A stretch of 41,165 nt of DNA. Origin: Fimbriimonadales bacterium. GTDB taxonomy: Bacteria > Armatimonadota > Fimbriimonadia > Fimbriimonadales > Fimbriimonadaceae. The translations under genes were made by a program, and so were the position numbers. Below, piece after piece: positions 23,763-31,889 of the stretch. The stretch lies in contig JAOACB010000007.1 in assembly GCA_026418055.1 (NCBI GenBank), positions 1-41,165 of the forward strand. The letters are read 5' to 3'. Within the stretch, counting starts at the first letter, position 1, and each line of letters opens with the position of its first letter. The notes below the pieces were generated by a model. That model was given only the letters and a program-made list of their open reading frames with translations, did not search any database and was not told the DNA's origin.

Positions 23763-24461
23763 CTAAGGGCGCAGCTGGATCGTCAGCCTCTTCCCCGCCT
23801 CCAGGCGCACCACCCACGTTCCCGCCTCCTCTAAGACGCGCGAGAACCCCTCGGCGTTCTTCTCCAGCTCACGATAGGACACCAGCGTGACCGTGTAGCA
23901 GCCCGGCTCCAGATCGGCGAAGTCGCAGGCGCCCCCGCGTGACTCGGTCTCGATGTTCCAATCCGCCGGCTTCAGACCGGCGAGGGCCGGCTTGCCATCC
24001 TGCTTGCGCGGTTGCAGCCAAGCGAGATACCCTCCCGCCTTCGGCACCAGGACCCGAAGCGCGCTGCGGCGGTTCGGATCTGCCCGAAGCCCCAGCGTGG
24101 CCGGTTGCCCGAAGCCCGGCCTCGCGGCCCCCCAGCCCATCCTCGTTTCCCCGACCCGCGCGTAAACCACGTAGTCGCCCGCCGGCAGAGACCCCAACCG
24201 GAAACGGTACACGCCTGGTTCCGTGCCGAACACCTCGGCGAATCTCGGTCGGAACGTGTCGCACCGCGCGGAGCGCGGGCCTGGGCCGATCGAGAAACCG
24301 GCGTGGTCGAAGATCGTCTCTCCGCCGCGGATCCGAGCGACGTACCCGACACGAACCATGGTGCCTTCGGGGTAGCCGGCGGCCTTGAAGGTTCCTCGGA
24401 TCACGCCTCCAGCCGAGGCCAGAGCTGCCGCCAACACGATGGAGAGAGCCATCGCTCCCAT
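23763..24461 (-). CDS. Secreted protein of unknown function
   Basis: The 232-residue product has a signal peptide (Met-Ala-Leu-Ser-Ile-Val-Leu-Ala-Ala-Ala-Leu-Ala-Ser-Ala) and then a beta-rich body with Leu-Pro-Ala-Gly-Asp-Tyr-Val-Val-Tyr-Ala-Arg-Val and Leu-Glu-Pro-Gly-Cys-Tyr-Thr-Val-Thr-Leu-Val. These phrases are typical of carboxypeptidase-regulatory-like or Cna-B-type beta sandwiches. I cannot name a family. The start is ambiguous between ATG at 24461 and ATG at 24452. GGGAG is close to the latter. It is followed at 28 nt by the DUF4382 lipoprotein gene, which suggests a shared envelope role. Confidence 0.75.
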   Translation of the reverse strand: MGAMALSIVLAAALASAGGVIRGTFKAAGYPEGTMVRVGYVARIRGGETIFDHAGFSIGPGPRSARCDTFRPRFAEVFGTEPGVYRFRLGSLPAGDYVVYARVGETRMGWGAARPGFGQPATLGLRADPNRRSALRVLVPKAGGYLAWLQPRKQDGKPALAGLKPADWNIETESRGGACDFADLEPGCYTVTLVSYRELEKNAEGFSRVLEEAGTWVVRLEAGKRLTIQLRP

Positions 24462-24486
24462 TGTCGGTCGGTTGGGTCCAGAAACG

Positions 24487-24514
24487 CCGGGGGGCGGCCA
24501 TCTGCCGCCCCCGG
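24487..24514 (-). terminator. Terminator after carboxyltransferase gene
   Basis: A GC-rich stem with one bulged G (24487-24498 with 24504-24514) and a 5-nt loop lies 22 nt past the minus-strand stop at 24537. In the minus direction it is followed by CGTTTCTG, a short T tract. Confidence 0.6.
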
Positions 24515-24536
24515 TCCGCGAGGATTCGAGACCTCT

Positions 24537-26042
24537 TCAGTCGGCGGGGGCCACCTTCACCTGGTACTCCTTGCCGTTGAACGTGATCGCGTACTGCAGC
24601 TCCCGTGTGAGCACTCCCAAGTTCTCGTCTCCCGGGCGCGGTTCCGGCTTCGGCTTCTTGTTGGGGTCCGACGCCACCGACTTGGGACCCTGCGAGCGCT
24701 CGCTGAAGAACTTCGGCGCGACCTGCGGGAACATGGCGTAAGTCAGCACGTCCTCGTCCGAGCCGTTGTTGCCCTCCAGCTTGAGGGTCTCCTCCCGCAG
24801 CTTGTCCCACTCGTTCGGTATGAGGTCCGCGGGCCGGCACGTGATGGGCGGCTTCTGGCCCTTGTAGTGCTCCACCGCACGCTGCACCACCTCGGGGTTC
24901 TTCTCGGCGATCGAGGCGCCGTAGTATCCCAGCATCAGATCGGCGAACTCCCCGGTCATGACCTTGTAGTCCCCCATCAGCACGTTGAACACGGCCTGGG
25001 TTCCCACGATTTGGCTCGTCGGAGTCACCAGCGGCGGGTATCCGGCGTCCTTCTTCACGCGCGGAACCTCGGCCAGCACGGCGTCCATCTTGTCCTCGTG
25101 GCCCTGCTGCCGGAGCTGGCTCTCCATGTTGCTCAGCATGCCTCCTGGAATCTGGCTCTTGAAGATCTCGGTCTCCACGTCGAAGGCGGATTGGAACTCC
25201 CAGTACCTCTTGCGAACCTCCTTGAAGTACCGCTTGACTTTGAGCACCCGGTCCAGGTCGACGCGGGTGGTGTAGCCGGTTCCCTCGAGCATCTCGACGA
25301 GAGCCTCCGTCGGGTTGTGCCCCGGCCCGAGGCTCATGCTGCTGACGGCGGTGTCCACGATGTCCGCTCCAGCCTCGATCGCCTTCATCAGGCTCACCAG
25401 CGTCACGCCCGTGGTGGCATGCACGTGCACGTGCACCTTCACGTGCCCGCCGTAGGTGTCCTTGATGCCCTTCACGATGTCGTAGGCCGGCTGGGGCTTG
25501 AGCAACGCCGCCATGTCCTTGATGCAAATCGAGTCGGCCCCCATGTCGAGCAACTGGCCCGCCATGCGCACGAAGCCCTCCACCGTGTGGGCGGGAGAGA
25601 TCGTGTAGCAGATGGTTCCCTGGGCGTGCTTGCCGTTGTCCTTCACGGCCTTCATCGCCACCTCGAGGTTCCGCGGGTCGTTCATCGCGTCGAACACCCG
25701 GAAGACGTCCATGCCGTTCTCGGCCGCCTTGTCCACGAACTTCCGCACGACGTCGTCCGCGTAATGGCGATAGCCTAGAAGGTTCTGTCCGCGCAGCAGC
25801 ATCTGCAGCGGCGTCTTGGGCATCATCTTCTTGAACGTGCGGAGCCGCTCCCACGGGTCTTCGTTGAGGAACCGGATACAGGAGTCGTACGTGGCGCCGC
25901 CCCAGCACTCCAGCGACCAGAAGCCGGCGTTGTCGAGGTCTTCACAGGCCGGCAGCATATCCTCGAGCGCCATGCGGGTCGCGATCAGGCTCTGGTGCGC
26001 GTCGCGCAACGCCAATTCGGTGACTTCGACCAATCGTGGCAT
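24537..26042 (-). CDS. Carboxyltransferase subunit (methylmalonyl-CoA carboxytransferase 5S / PycB / OadA type)
   Basis: The 501-residue TIM-barrel protein transfers a carboxyl group between biotin and pyruvate or oxaloacetate. It matches the Propionibacterium transcarboxylase 5S subunit closely as I recall it: Arg-Asp-Ala-His-Gln-Ser with Asp14, the carbamylated lysine in Cys-Ile-Lys175-Asp, and metal ligands His206 and His208. All sit 9 residues before the 5S numbering I remember (D23, K184, H215, H217). Ser-Gln-Ile-Pro-Gly-Gly-Met-Leu-Ser-Asn-Met-Glu-Ser-Gln-Leu and Asp-Glu-Asp-Val-Leu-Thr-Tyr-Ala are further matches. No biotinyl domain is fused, and no biotin-carrier or other carboxylase gene is adjacent. 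It may act in pyruvate/oxaloacetate or propionate metabolism. The ATG at 26042 follows GGGAG. It is a single-gene unit with its own terminator. Confidence 0.92.
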   Translation of the reverse strand: MPRLVEVTELALRDAHQSLIATRMALEDMLPACEDLDNAGFWSLECWGGATYDSCIRFLNEDPWERLRTFKKMMPKTPLQMLLRGQNLLGYRHYADDVVRKFVDKAAENGMDVFRVFDAMNDPRNLEVAMKAVKDNGKHAQGTICYTISPAHTVEGFVRMAGQLLDMGADSICIKDMAALLKPQPAYDIVKGIKDTYGGHVKVHVHVHATTGVTLVSLMKAIEAGADIVDTAVSSMSLGPGHNPTEALVEMLEGTGYTTRVDLDRVLKVKRYFKEVRKRYWEFQSAFDVETEIFKSQIPGGMLSNMESQLRQQGHEDKMDAVLAEVPRVKKDAGYPPLVTPTSQIVGTQAVFNVLMGDYKVMTGEFADLMLGYYGASIAEKNPEVVQRAVEHYKGQKPPITCRPADLIPNEWDKLREETLKLEGNNGSDEDVLTYAMFPQVAPKFFSERSQGPKSVASDPNKKPKPEPRPGDENLGVLTRELQYAITFNGKEYQVKVAPAD

Positions 26043-26176
26043 GACCTAACTCCCGAACCCGCGGCGGGACCCACCCGCGGATTCTGCGAAAGAGTGTACC
26101 TAGGCCCGGATGGGCCTCGCCGGAGGGTGGTCCCGAGCCGGGAACCTGCCAACATTACCGGTAGGCGGTCCGACCC

Positions 26177-28132
26177 ATGCCCAGACCTCTCGTGTTCGGC
26201 AACGGCAACGTGCTCCTCGGCATCGACGACCGGTACTGCATCCGCGACCTCTTCTTCCCCCGAGTCGGCCTGCACAACCACCTCAGCGGCCACCGCATTG
26301 GGTTCGGCGTGTGGGTGGACGGCAAGTTCGCCTGGACCGAAGCCGACGGGTGGGAGCGCCGGTTGGGCTACCGCCGCGACTCCCTGGTGGGAGACACCTC
26401 GCTGAGGCACGATGGGCTGCGCGTCGGGCTGCGCTGCGTCGAGGCAGTCCTGCCCCGCAGCGACGACTACGTGCGGCGCATCGAAGTGAGCAACCTCGGG
26501 GCCCAGCGCGTCGAGGTCCGACTGTTCTTCACCCACGACCTGAGAATCAACGAGAGCGACATCGGCGACACTGCGTTCTACAACCCCTTCTTGGACGGCG
26601 TCATTCACTACAAGGGCCCCGTCTACATCTTGTTCGGCGGCATGACCTCCCACGGCGGGCTTTTTCAGTACGCCACGGGCATCAAGGGTTTCGGCGGGTT
26701 GGAGGGAACCTGGCGCGACGCCGAGGACGGCACGCTGTCGATGAACCCCATCGCCCAGGGATCGGTCGACTCGACGTTCAGCCTCCAGCTCGAACTGGAC
26801 CCAGGACAGTCCTCGGTCGCCTTCTACTGGATCCTGTGCGCCAAGAGCCTGGAGGGGGTCGCGGCGTCGCACCGCCGTCTGCTCGAGACCGGCTTGGAGC
26901 CAGCGCTCGACGAGGCCGAACGCTACTGGCGAGCCTACAGCGAGCGACCCCGAGCCAAACTGGCCGGCCTGCGCGAAGACTTGGTGGATCTCGCGACGAG
27001 GAGCCTTCTCACGATCCGCACGCAGACCGACAACGGAGGAGCGATCCTCGCGGCGAACGACTCCGACATCATGCAGACCAACCGGGCGAACTACAGCTTC
27101 GTCTGGCCCAGGGACGGAGCGTTCGTTGCGAGCGTGTACGACGGTCTGGGCTTCCACCAGCCCTCGCGAAGGTTCTTCGAATTCTGCCTGCGCACGCTGC
27201 CGCACGATCGGCCCGCGTGGTTGCAGAAGTACATGGCGGACGGCTCGCTCGGCGCGTCCTGGCATCCGTGGATCGTCGACGGCAAGCCGGAGATGCCCTT
27301 TCAGGAGGACGAGACCGCGCTGACGCTGCACGCCCTTTGGAGGCACTTCGACTCCTGCGGCGACCTGGAGTTCCTCGACGACCTGTTCGAGCCGATGGTG
27401 ATGCCCACGGCCGACTTTCTGGTCCGCTACCGGGATCCCGACACCCATCTGCCCCTTCCGAGCTACGACCTGTGGGAGGAGCGGCGAGGGGTGCACACCT
27501 TCACCGTGGCTTCGGTCGCCGCAGGACTCGACGCGGCGGCGAGCATCTGCCGCGCTCTAGGCAGCAACCATGCCGCTCGCTTCGAGGAGGCGGCGGCGGA
27601 GACGAGAGGGGCACTGATGGAGCGCCTCTACGATGCCGACCGCGGCGTGTTCTTCCGCAGGCTCGCAGAGGACGACGGCGGGCGGCTCGCGCCCGATTCC
27701 ACCATCGATTCCGCCGTGCTGTCCGTTCTGCTGCTCGGCTGCGTCGAACCGGCCAGCGAAATGGCTCGCAGAACGCTGGAGACGGTGCGCGAGCGCCTGT
27801 GGGTCCGCACGCCCATCGGCGGACTGGCGCGCTACGAGGGCGATTACTACTTCCGGGTGCTGGCCGACCAGCCGGGCAACCCGTGGATCCTTTGCACGCT
27901 GTGGCTCGCCCAGGCGCTCTGCCTCACGGCCACGAGGCCCGAGCACCTGGAGGAGCCCCTGCGCCTGCTGATGTGGACGATCGAGCGCGCCCAACCGACG
28001 GGGATCCTGCCCGAGCAGGTTCACCCGCTGACGGGAGAGCCCCTCAGCGTCAGCCCGCTCACATGGTCGCACGCGGAGGCCATCGCGACCGTCCTGGCCT
28101 ACGCCGAGAAGGCGCGCTCCTGGTCCGAGTGA
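26177..28132 (+). CDS. GH15 glucoamylase-like enzyme
   Basis: The 651-residue product has an N-terminal beta domain (about 1-250) and a C-terminal (alpha/alpha)6 barrel, the layout of prokaryotic glucoamylases and related GH15 enzymes (glucodextranase, trehalase). Catalytic glutamates are seen in Tyr-Asp-Leu-Trp-Glu434-Glu-Arg and in Gly-Ile-Leu-Pro-Glu613-Gln. Phe-Val-Trp-Pro-Arg-Asp-Gly (308-314) is a GH15 substrate-site motif. No signal peptide is present, so it is probably cytoplasmic, where it could hydrolyse alpha-glucosidic oligosaccharides from glycogen or trehalose. ATG at 26177 begins the conserved Pro-Leu-Val-Phe-Gly-Asn-Gly-Asn. It is convergent with the permease gene, with one base between the two stop codons. 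Confidence 0.92.
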   Translation: MPRPLVFGNGNVLLGIDDRYCIRDLFFPRVGLHNHLSGHRIGFGVWVDGKFAWTEADGWERRLGYRRDSLVGDTSLRHDGLRVGLRCVEAVLPRSDDYVRRIEVSNLGAQRVEVRLFFTHDLRINESDIGDTAFYNPFLDGVIHYKGPVYILFGGMTSHGGLFQYATGIKGFGGLEGTWRDAEDGTLSMNPIAQGSVDSTFSLQLELDPGQSSVAFYWILCAKSLEGVAASHRRLLETGLEPALDEAERYWRAYSERPRAKLAGLREDLVDLATRSLLTIRTQTDNGGAILAANDSDIMQTNRANYSFVWPRDGAFVASVYDGLGFHQPSRRFFEFCLRTLPHDRPAWLQKYMADGSLGASWHPWIVDGKPEMPFQEDETALTLHALWRHFDSCGDLEFLDDLFEPMVMPTADFLVRYRDPDTHLPLPSYDLWEERRGVHTFTVASVAAGLDAAASICRALGSNHAARFEEAAAETRGALMERLYDADRGVFFRRLAEDDGGRLAPDSTIDSAVLSVLLLGCVEPASEMARRTLETVRERLWVRTPIGGLARYEGDYYFRVLADQPGNPWILCTLWLAQALCLTATRPEHLEEPLRLLMWTIERAQPTGILPEQVHPLTGEPLSVSPLTWSHAEAIATVLAYAEKARSWSE

Positions 28133-28133
28133 C

Positions 28134-29369
28134 TCACTCGTGCCGGAGGGCGACGATCGGGTCCAGCTTGGCTGCGTTCAGGGCCGGATACAGGCCGAAC
28201 ACCATGCCGATCATCGCGGAGAACGCAGCGGCCAGCACCGCCGATGGCAGGGGGAACGGCGTCGCCAGACCCTCCTCCGTGGGCCACTGGTACAGCACCG
28301 TCGCAAGGTTCACGATGTTGCCCAACGACCAAGCGATGAACATGCCGATCAAACCGCCCACGAGGCTCAACGTCCCGGCCTCCACCAAGAACTGCGTGAG
28401 CAGCGCGGCCTTCGTGGCCCCCACCGCCTTCCGCAGGCCGATCTCCCGCGTGCGCTCGGTGACGGACACGAGCATGATGTTCATGATGCCGATCCCGCCC
28501 ACGAGCAACGAAAGCGCCGCGATGGCCGCCAGGATCGCGCCGGCGGCTCCGATGACCCCTTGGAACACCTTCAGGATGCTCTCGTTGGAGTCGACCCTGT
28601 AGATCGGCTTGTTGCCGGACTTGACCATCAGGATCTGCCAGACCTCGTCCACCGCCTCCTGAACCGCGACGCCCGGCTTCGCCCGCAGCAGGATGAGGTC
28701 CAGATTCCTGCCCCCGATCCACTTCTTCTGCGCGGTCGCGAGAGGCAGCACGAGCGTCTTCGGGTTGTCGGGGCCGAAGCTGGCCTTCGGCTTGGCCGAG
28801 ACGCCCACGACCTCGAGCGTGATGCCGGGCAGCTGCACGAGCTTGCCGAGCGCGGAACCCGTGGGAAAGAGCCTCGCCTTCACGTCCTCGCTGATGACGC
28901 AAACGTTCGCCATCAGTCTTTGGTCCTCGTCGTTGAACCAACGGCCCTCCTTGAGCTCGATGCGCTCGATCTCGGCATGGCCTCGGTCCACAGCCCGGAC
29001 CGACACACCCTTGAGCTCCTGGTCCCCGAACCGGACGGTTTGGCTCCCGGCCTCCTTCATCCCCGAGGCCACGTCGATCTTGTCGGTCCGTGCGAGAATG
29101 AAGTCGATGTCGTCCTGCTCGAGGCCTTCGAACGCGCCGAGCGTCTGGCCTCGACGCATCCTCGTGAACGGATCGAAGAACACGAAGATCGTGTCCGAAC
29201 CGAGGCTGGCGAACTGTCCGCTGATGAAGGCCTTGAAGCCCTGGGAGATCATCACGATCATCGTGACGCTCATGACGCCGATGATCACGCCCAGCATGGT
29301 CAGCGCCGCGCGCAGCTTGTTGCGCTGCAGCATCTCCAAAGCGATCAGGAACGACTGCAGGAGGATCAT
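28134..29369 (-). CDS. MacB-type ABC transporter permease (FtsX fold)
   Basis: The 411-residue permease has the MacB/LolC topology: a first membrane helix (about 18-40, Leu-Thr-Met-Leu-Gly-Val-Ile-Ile-Gly-Val), a large extracytoplasmic domain (about 45-270), then three C-terminal helices in the FtsX region. The latter contains Gly-Gly-Ile-Gly-Ile-Met-Asn-Ile-Met-Leu-Val-Ser-Val-Thr-Glu-Arg-Thr-Arg-Glu-Ile and ends Pro-Ile-Val-Ala-Leu-Arg-His-Glu. Such permeases transmit force from a cytoplasmic ATPase to periplasmic partners, exporting peptides, lipids or antibiotics. Its ATG overlaps the stop of the adaptor gene (ATGA). No ATPase gene is adjacent, unlike most MacAB operons, so the ATPase must be encoded elsewhere. 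Confidence 0.95.
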   Translation of the reverse strand: MILLQSFLIALEMLQRNKLRAALTMLGVIIGVMSVTMIVMISQGFKAFISGQFASLGSDTIFVFFDPFTRMRRGQTLGAFEGLEQDDIDFILARTDKIDVASGMKEAGSQTVRFGDQELKGVSVRAVDRGHAEIERIELKEGRWFNDEDQRLMANVCVISEDVKARLFPTGSALGKLVQLPGITLEVVGVSAKPKASFGPDNPKTLVLPLATAQKKWIGGRNLDLILLRAKPGVAVQEAVDEVWQILMVKSGNKPIYRVDSNESILKVFQGVIGAAGAILAAIAALSLLVGGIGIMNIMLVSVTERTREIGLRKAVGATKAALLTQFLVEAGTLSLVGGLIGMFIAWSLGNIVNLATVLYQWPTEEGLATPFPLPSAVLAAAFSAMIGMVFGLYPALNAAKLDPIVALRHE

Positions 29370-31042
29370 TCCTGGCCTTCTTCCGGTCCGGTCATGATCG
29401 CGCCCTGGCGCTTGGGTCCGGTGAATGGAGGCTTGTCCAGCGCCGTTCCCTCTTCGACCCCCGAAACGATCTCGATGAAAGCCCCGGAGGATGCACCGGT
29501 CTGCACGCGGCGCTTCACCGCCTTCGCCTTCGGATCCTTCGCCTTCGCCATCACGAAGGAGCCTTCCTCATCCTTCCCGACGTACTCGATCGGCACCCTC
29601 AGCGCGTCCTTCCTGCGGAGCACGATCATCGTGCACTTGGCGGACATGCCCGACTTCAGCGCGGGATCCGAGCCGCCGATCTCGACCTCGACGCTGTACT
29701 TCACGACGGACTCGCCCGCTCCGGCGCCCGTCGTCTGGCCTACCGCAGACGCTGTCATCGCCGTGCTGCTGGGGGCGATCTTCGAGACTCTGCCCCGGAA
29801 GATCCTGCCCGGAAGGGCGTCCACCGCGACCTCCGCAGGCATGCCGAGCGTGAGTCTGGCCACGTCGATCTCGTTGATCGCCAGCTTCACCATCATCCTC
29901 TTGCGATCCTCGATGCGGACGATCGGCGTGCCGGAGCTGAAGGAGCTCAGGCTGGCCACGAGCTCGCCCTCTTGGATCAGCTTTTGCGTGACCACGCCCG
30001 AGATCGGAGCCCGGATCTCGGTCTCACCCAGCTGCCGCAGGCTGTCGTTCAGTGTGGACTGCACCTGGTCCACCGAGGCGCGGGTCTGGTTGAGGCTCTG
30101 CCGAAGGGCATCGACGTCGCGCAAGCCGGCTCGAGCCGATTCCAGCGAGGCGAGCGCGGCCTCGTACTCCTTTCGCTTCACTTCGTCGGCGATCTGGTTG
30201 GCCTTGGCGCGTTCCAGCTCGGCCCGGGCCCGCTCCAGATCCTGCTCGACCCGCTCCAGCTCGAGCTTCTGGTCGCGATCGAGCCGCTCCAGCGTCTCCT
30301 TGGCCGATCGCATCCGAGCCCTCGCCAGCTCGAGAGCCAGCTTGGCGTTGTCCAGGGACTTTTGCGCCGCGTACCCCTTCTCCACCAAGCCTTCCTGCCG
30401 ACGGTATTCCCTCTCCGCGTTCTCCAGGTTCGCCTGGGCTTCCGCCAACGCCGTCTCGGCGGCCGTCCGCTGGTTGGGATGCGCGGTGCTGATCAGCCTC
30501 TCCCGCTCCTTGAGGGCCGCGTCCAAAGCCGCTTGGGCTTGCCGAACCGCCGTGCGCGAGAGGAGCGGCTGGATCCCCAGCTCCTTTTCGACTTGGGCGA
30601 CCCTCGCCTCCGCCTGACGCAACGCCGCCTGGGCCGTGCGGCGCCTCTGGTCCAGCTCGATCTCCGTGCGCGCCACGCCGCTCTGGGCTCCGCGCAGCTG
30701 CGCCCTGTCCATCTCGACCTTGAACTGGGTCTCCTTCGGATCGATGATGGCGATCAGCTGGCCCGCTTGGACCCTGTCGCCCTCGTCCACCAGCAACCGG
30801 GCCAGCCGTCCGGCGACCCGGCTCTTCACCTCGACGGACTTGACCGCATCGATGGTTCCGGTCTCGACCACCTTCACCTCCAGCGGACCCCGCTCGACGC
30901 GCACCGCCGCGGCTTCGTCGGGCTTGTTCCGGGTGGCGAGGTAGAGGCGCACGGCGTAGCCGCCGAACGCGCAGGCCAAAACGATCAAAATCGCCAAAAC
31001 GACCAGAAGCCTTTTGACGACGGCGGCTCCGCGCAAGCTCAT
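29366..31042 (-). CDS. Membrane fusion (HlyD/MacA-type) periplasmic adaptor
   Basis: The 558-residue protein has one N-terminal membrane helix (about 8-28), then a biotinyl-lipoyl half domain with Val-Glu-Val-Lys-Ser-Arg-Val-Ala-Gly-Arg-Leu and Gly-Asp-Arg-Val-Gln-Ala-Gly-Gln-Leu-Ile-Ala. A very long alpha-helical hairpin follows (about 105-330, many Ala/Glu/Arg heptads), then the second half motif Ile-Arg-Ala-Pro-Ile-Ser-Gly-Val-Val and beta-barrel domains. The coiled coil is longer than in typical MacA, suggesting a wide periplasm or a long reach to an outer-membrane partner. The ATG at 31042 gives a short basic N-terminus before the membrane helix. It is coupled to the permease by a 4-bp overlap. 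Confidence 0.92.
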   Translation of the reverse strand: MSLRGAAVVKRLLVVLAILIVLACAFGGYAVRLYLATRNKPDEAAAVRVERGPLEVKVVETGTIDAVKSVEVKSRVAGRLARLLVDEGDRVQAGQLIAIIDPKETQFKVEMDRAQLRGAQSGVARTEIELDQRRRTAQAALRQAEARVAQVEKELGIQPLLSRTAVRQAQAALDAALKERERLISTAHPNQRTAAETALAEAQANLENAEREYRRQEGLVEKGYAAQKSLDNAKLALELARARMRSAKETLERLDRDQKLELERVEQDLERARAELERAKANQIADEVKRKEYEAALASLESARAGLRDVDALRQSLNQTRASVDQVQSTLNDSLRQLGETEIRAPISGVVTQKLIQEGELVASLSSFSSGTPIVRIEDRKRMMVKLAINEIDVARLTLGMPAEVAVDALPGRIFRGRVSKIAPSSTAMTASAVGQTTGAGAGESVVKYSVEVEIGGSDPALKSGMSAKCTMIVLRRKDALRVPIEYVGKDEEGSFVMAKAKDPKAKAVKRRVQTGASSGAFIEIVSGVEEGTALDKPPFTGPKRQGAIMTGPEEGQE

Positions 31043-31132
31043 GTCCCCATGTTGCCCTTTGAGAGGGGGTCCCGTCAATCAAGCCGAGGAAGTCCCGAAT
31101 CCAAAGCCAGAACGTTCTCAACGCTCGGAGCC

Positions 31133-31162
31133 TAGGCAACGCCAAGGCCTTCGCGGTATAAT
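31133..31162 (+). promoter_or_regulatory. rpsD promoter
   Basis: A perfect -10 TATAAT (31157-31162) lies 18 bp after a -35-like TAGGCA (31133-31138). The transcript would have a leader of about 55 nt containing AAAGGAA before the ATG. This is the closest match to a consensus promoter that I noticed in the window. Confidence 0.75.
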
Positions 31163-31222
31163 GCCGCTCTGGCTGTCTCACCCATCCGAAGGCGCAGCCC
31201 AAACCAAAGGAAACCTGCAAGC

Positions 31223-31831
31223 ATGGCGACCTATCGTGGAAGGAAAACCGACATCTGCCGCATCGTCGGCTTCAACATCTGGGGCAAGGCGAAGTACCCC
31301 AAGCCCAATCGGATGTTCCCTCCCGGTCAGCACGGTCCCAACAAGCAGCAGCCGCGGAGGTCGGAGTATGCGGAGCAGCTGCTGGCCAAGCAGGTGATCC
31401 GGCGCTACTACAACGTGCTGGAGAAGCAGTTCCGCAACACCTTCGACAAGGCCGCCAACATGCACGGCGACACGGGCCTGAACTTCCTGCGCCTCCTCGA
31501 GCTCCGCTTGGCGACGGCCGTGTGGAGGCTGGGCTACGCGCGCAGCATCTTCCAGGCTCGCCAGATGGTGAGCCATGGCCACATCACGGTGAACGGCCGC
31601 GTGGTGGACATTCCCAGCTACACGCTCAAGGTTGGCGACGTCGTGGCTGTTCGGGATCGCGAGTCGAGCCGCGAGCTGGCACGAAACAACCACTACGAGG
31701 CCGCTGCCGTGCCGCCTTACTTCGACGTCGACCTGCACCGCATGAGCGGCCGGGTGGTCGGCTTGCCCGAGAGAGAGGACCTGCCTGCCTTCTTCGAGAT
31801 CCAGAAGGTGGTCGAGTTCTACGCCCGCTGA
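31223..31831 (+). CDS. rpsD: 30S ribosomal protein S4
   Basis: The 202-residue protein is full-length S4, a primary 16S rRNA-binding protein that nucleates 30S assembly. The N-terminal part has Arg-Met-Phe-Pro-Pro-Gly-Gln-His-Gly and Glu-Lys-Gln-Phe-Arg. The S4 RNA-binding domain (about 93-155) has Glu-Leu-Arg-Leu-Ala-Thr-Ala-Val-Trp-Arg-Leu-Gly and Gln-Met-Val-Ser-His-Gly-His-Ile-Thr-Val-Asn-Gly. Only one cysteine is near the N-terminus, so this is the zinc-free form. It is transcribed alone from a strong promoter with its own terminator, away from the alpha operon (rpsM-rpsK-rpoA-rplQ) where it often sits. Confidence 0.98.
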   Translation: MATYRGRKTDICRIVGFNIWGKAKYPKPNRMFPPGQHGPNKQQPRRSEYAEQLLAKQVIRRYYNVLEKQFRNTFDKAANMHGDTGLNFLRLLELRLATAVWRLGYARSIFQARQMVSHGHITVNGRVVDIPSYTLKVGDVVAVRDRESSRELARNNHYEAAAVPPYFDVDLHRMSGRVVGLPEREDLPAFFEIQKVVEFYAR

Positions 31832-31851
31832 TCGGTTGCAGGGTGTGCCGT

Positions 31852-31880
31852 CCGGGGCGCTCCTCCAAGGAGCGCCCCGG
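31852..31880. terminator. Terminator shared by rpsD and trpA
   Basis: A 13-bp perfect stem (31852-31864 with 31868-31880) has a 3-nt loop. It lies 20 nt after rpsD and 9 nt beyond the trpA stop on the other strand. CGCTCTTTCTC follows in the rpsD direction. Confidence 0.8.
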
Positions 31881-31889
31881 CGCTCTTTC

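Noticed and set aside
26110-28602. 830-codon plus-strand frame overlapping the GH15 gene
   Set aside because: Different frame from the GH15 enzyme, with Arg/Gly/Pro bias typical of high-GC shadow frames.
28140-30617. 825-codon plus-strand frame opposite the permease and adaptor genes
   Set aside because: Antisense to two well-supported genes with coupled starts; its product is His/Arg-rich and later Ser/Arg-rich with no domain.
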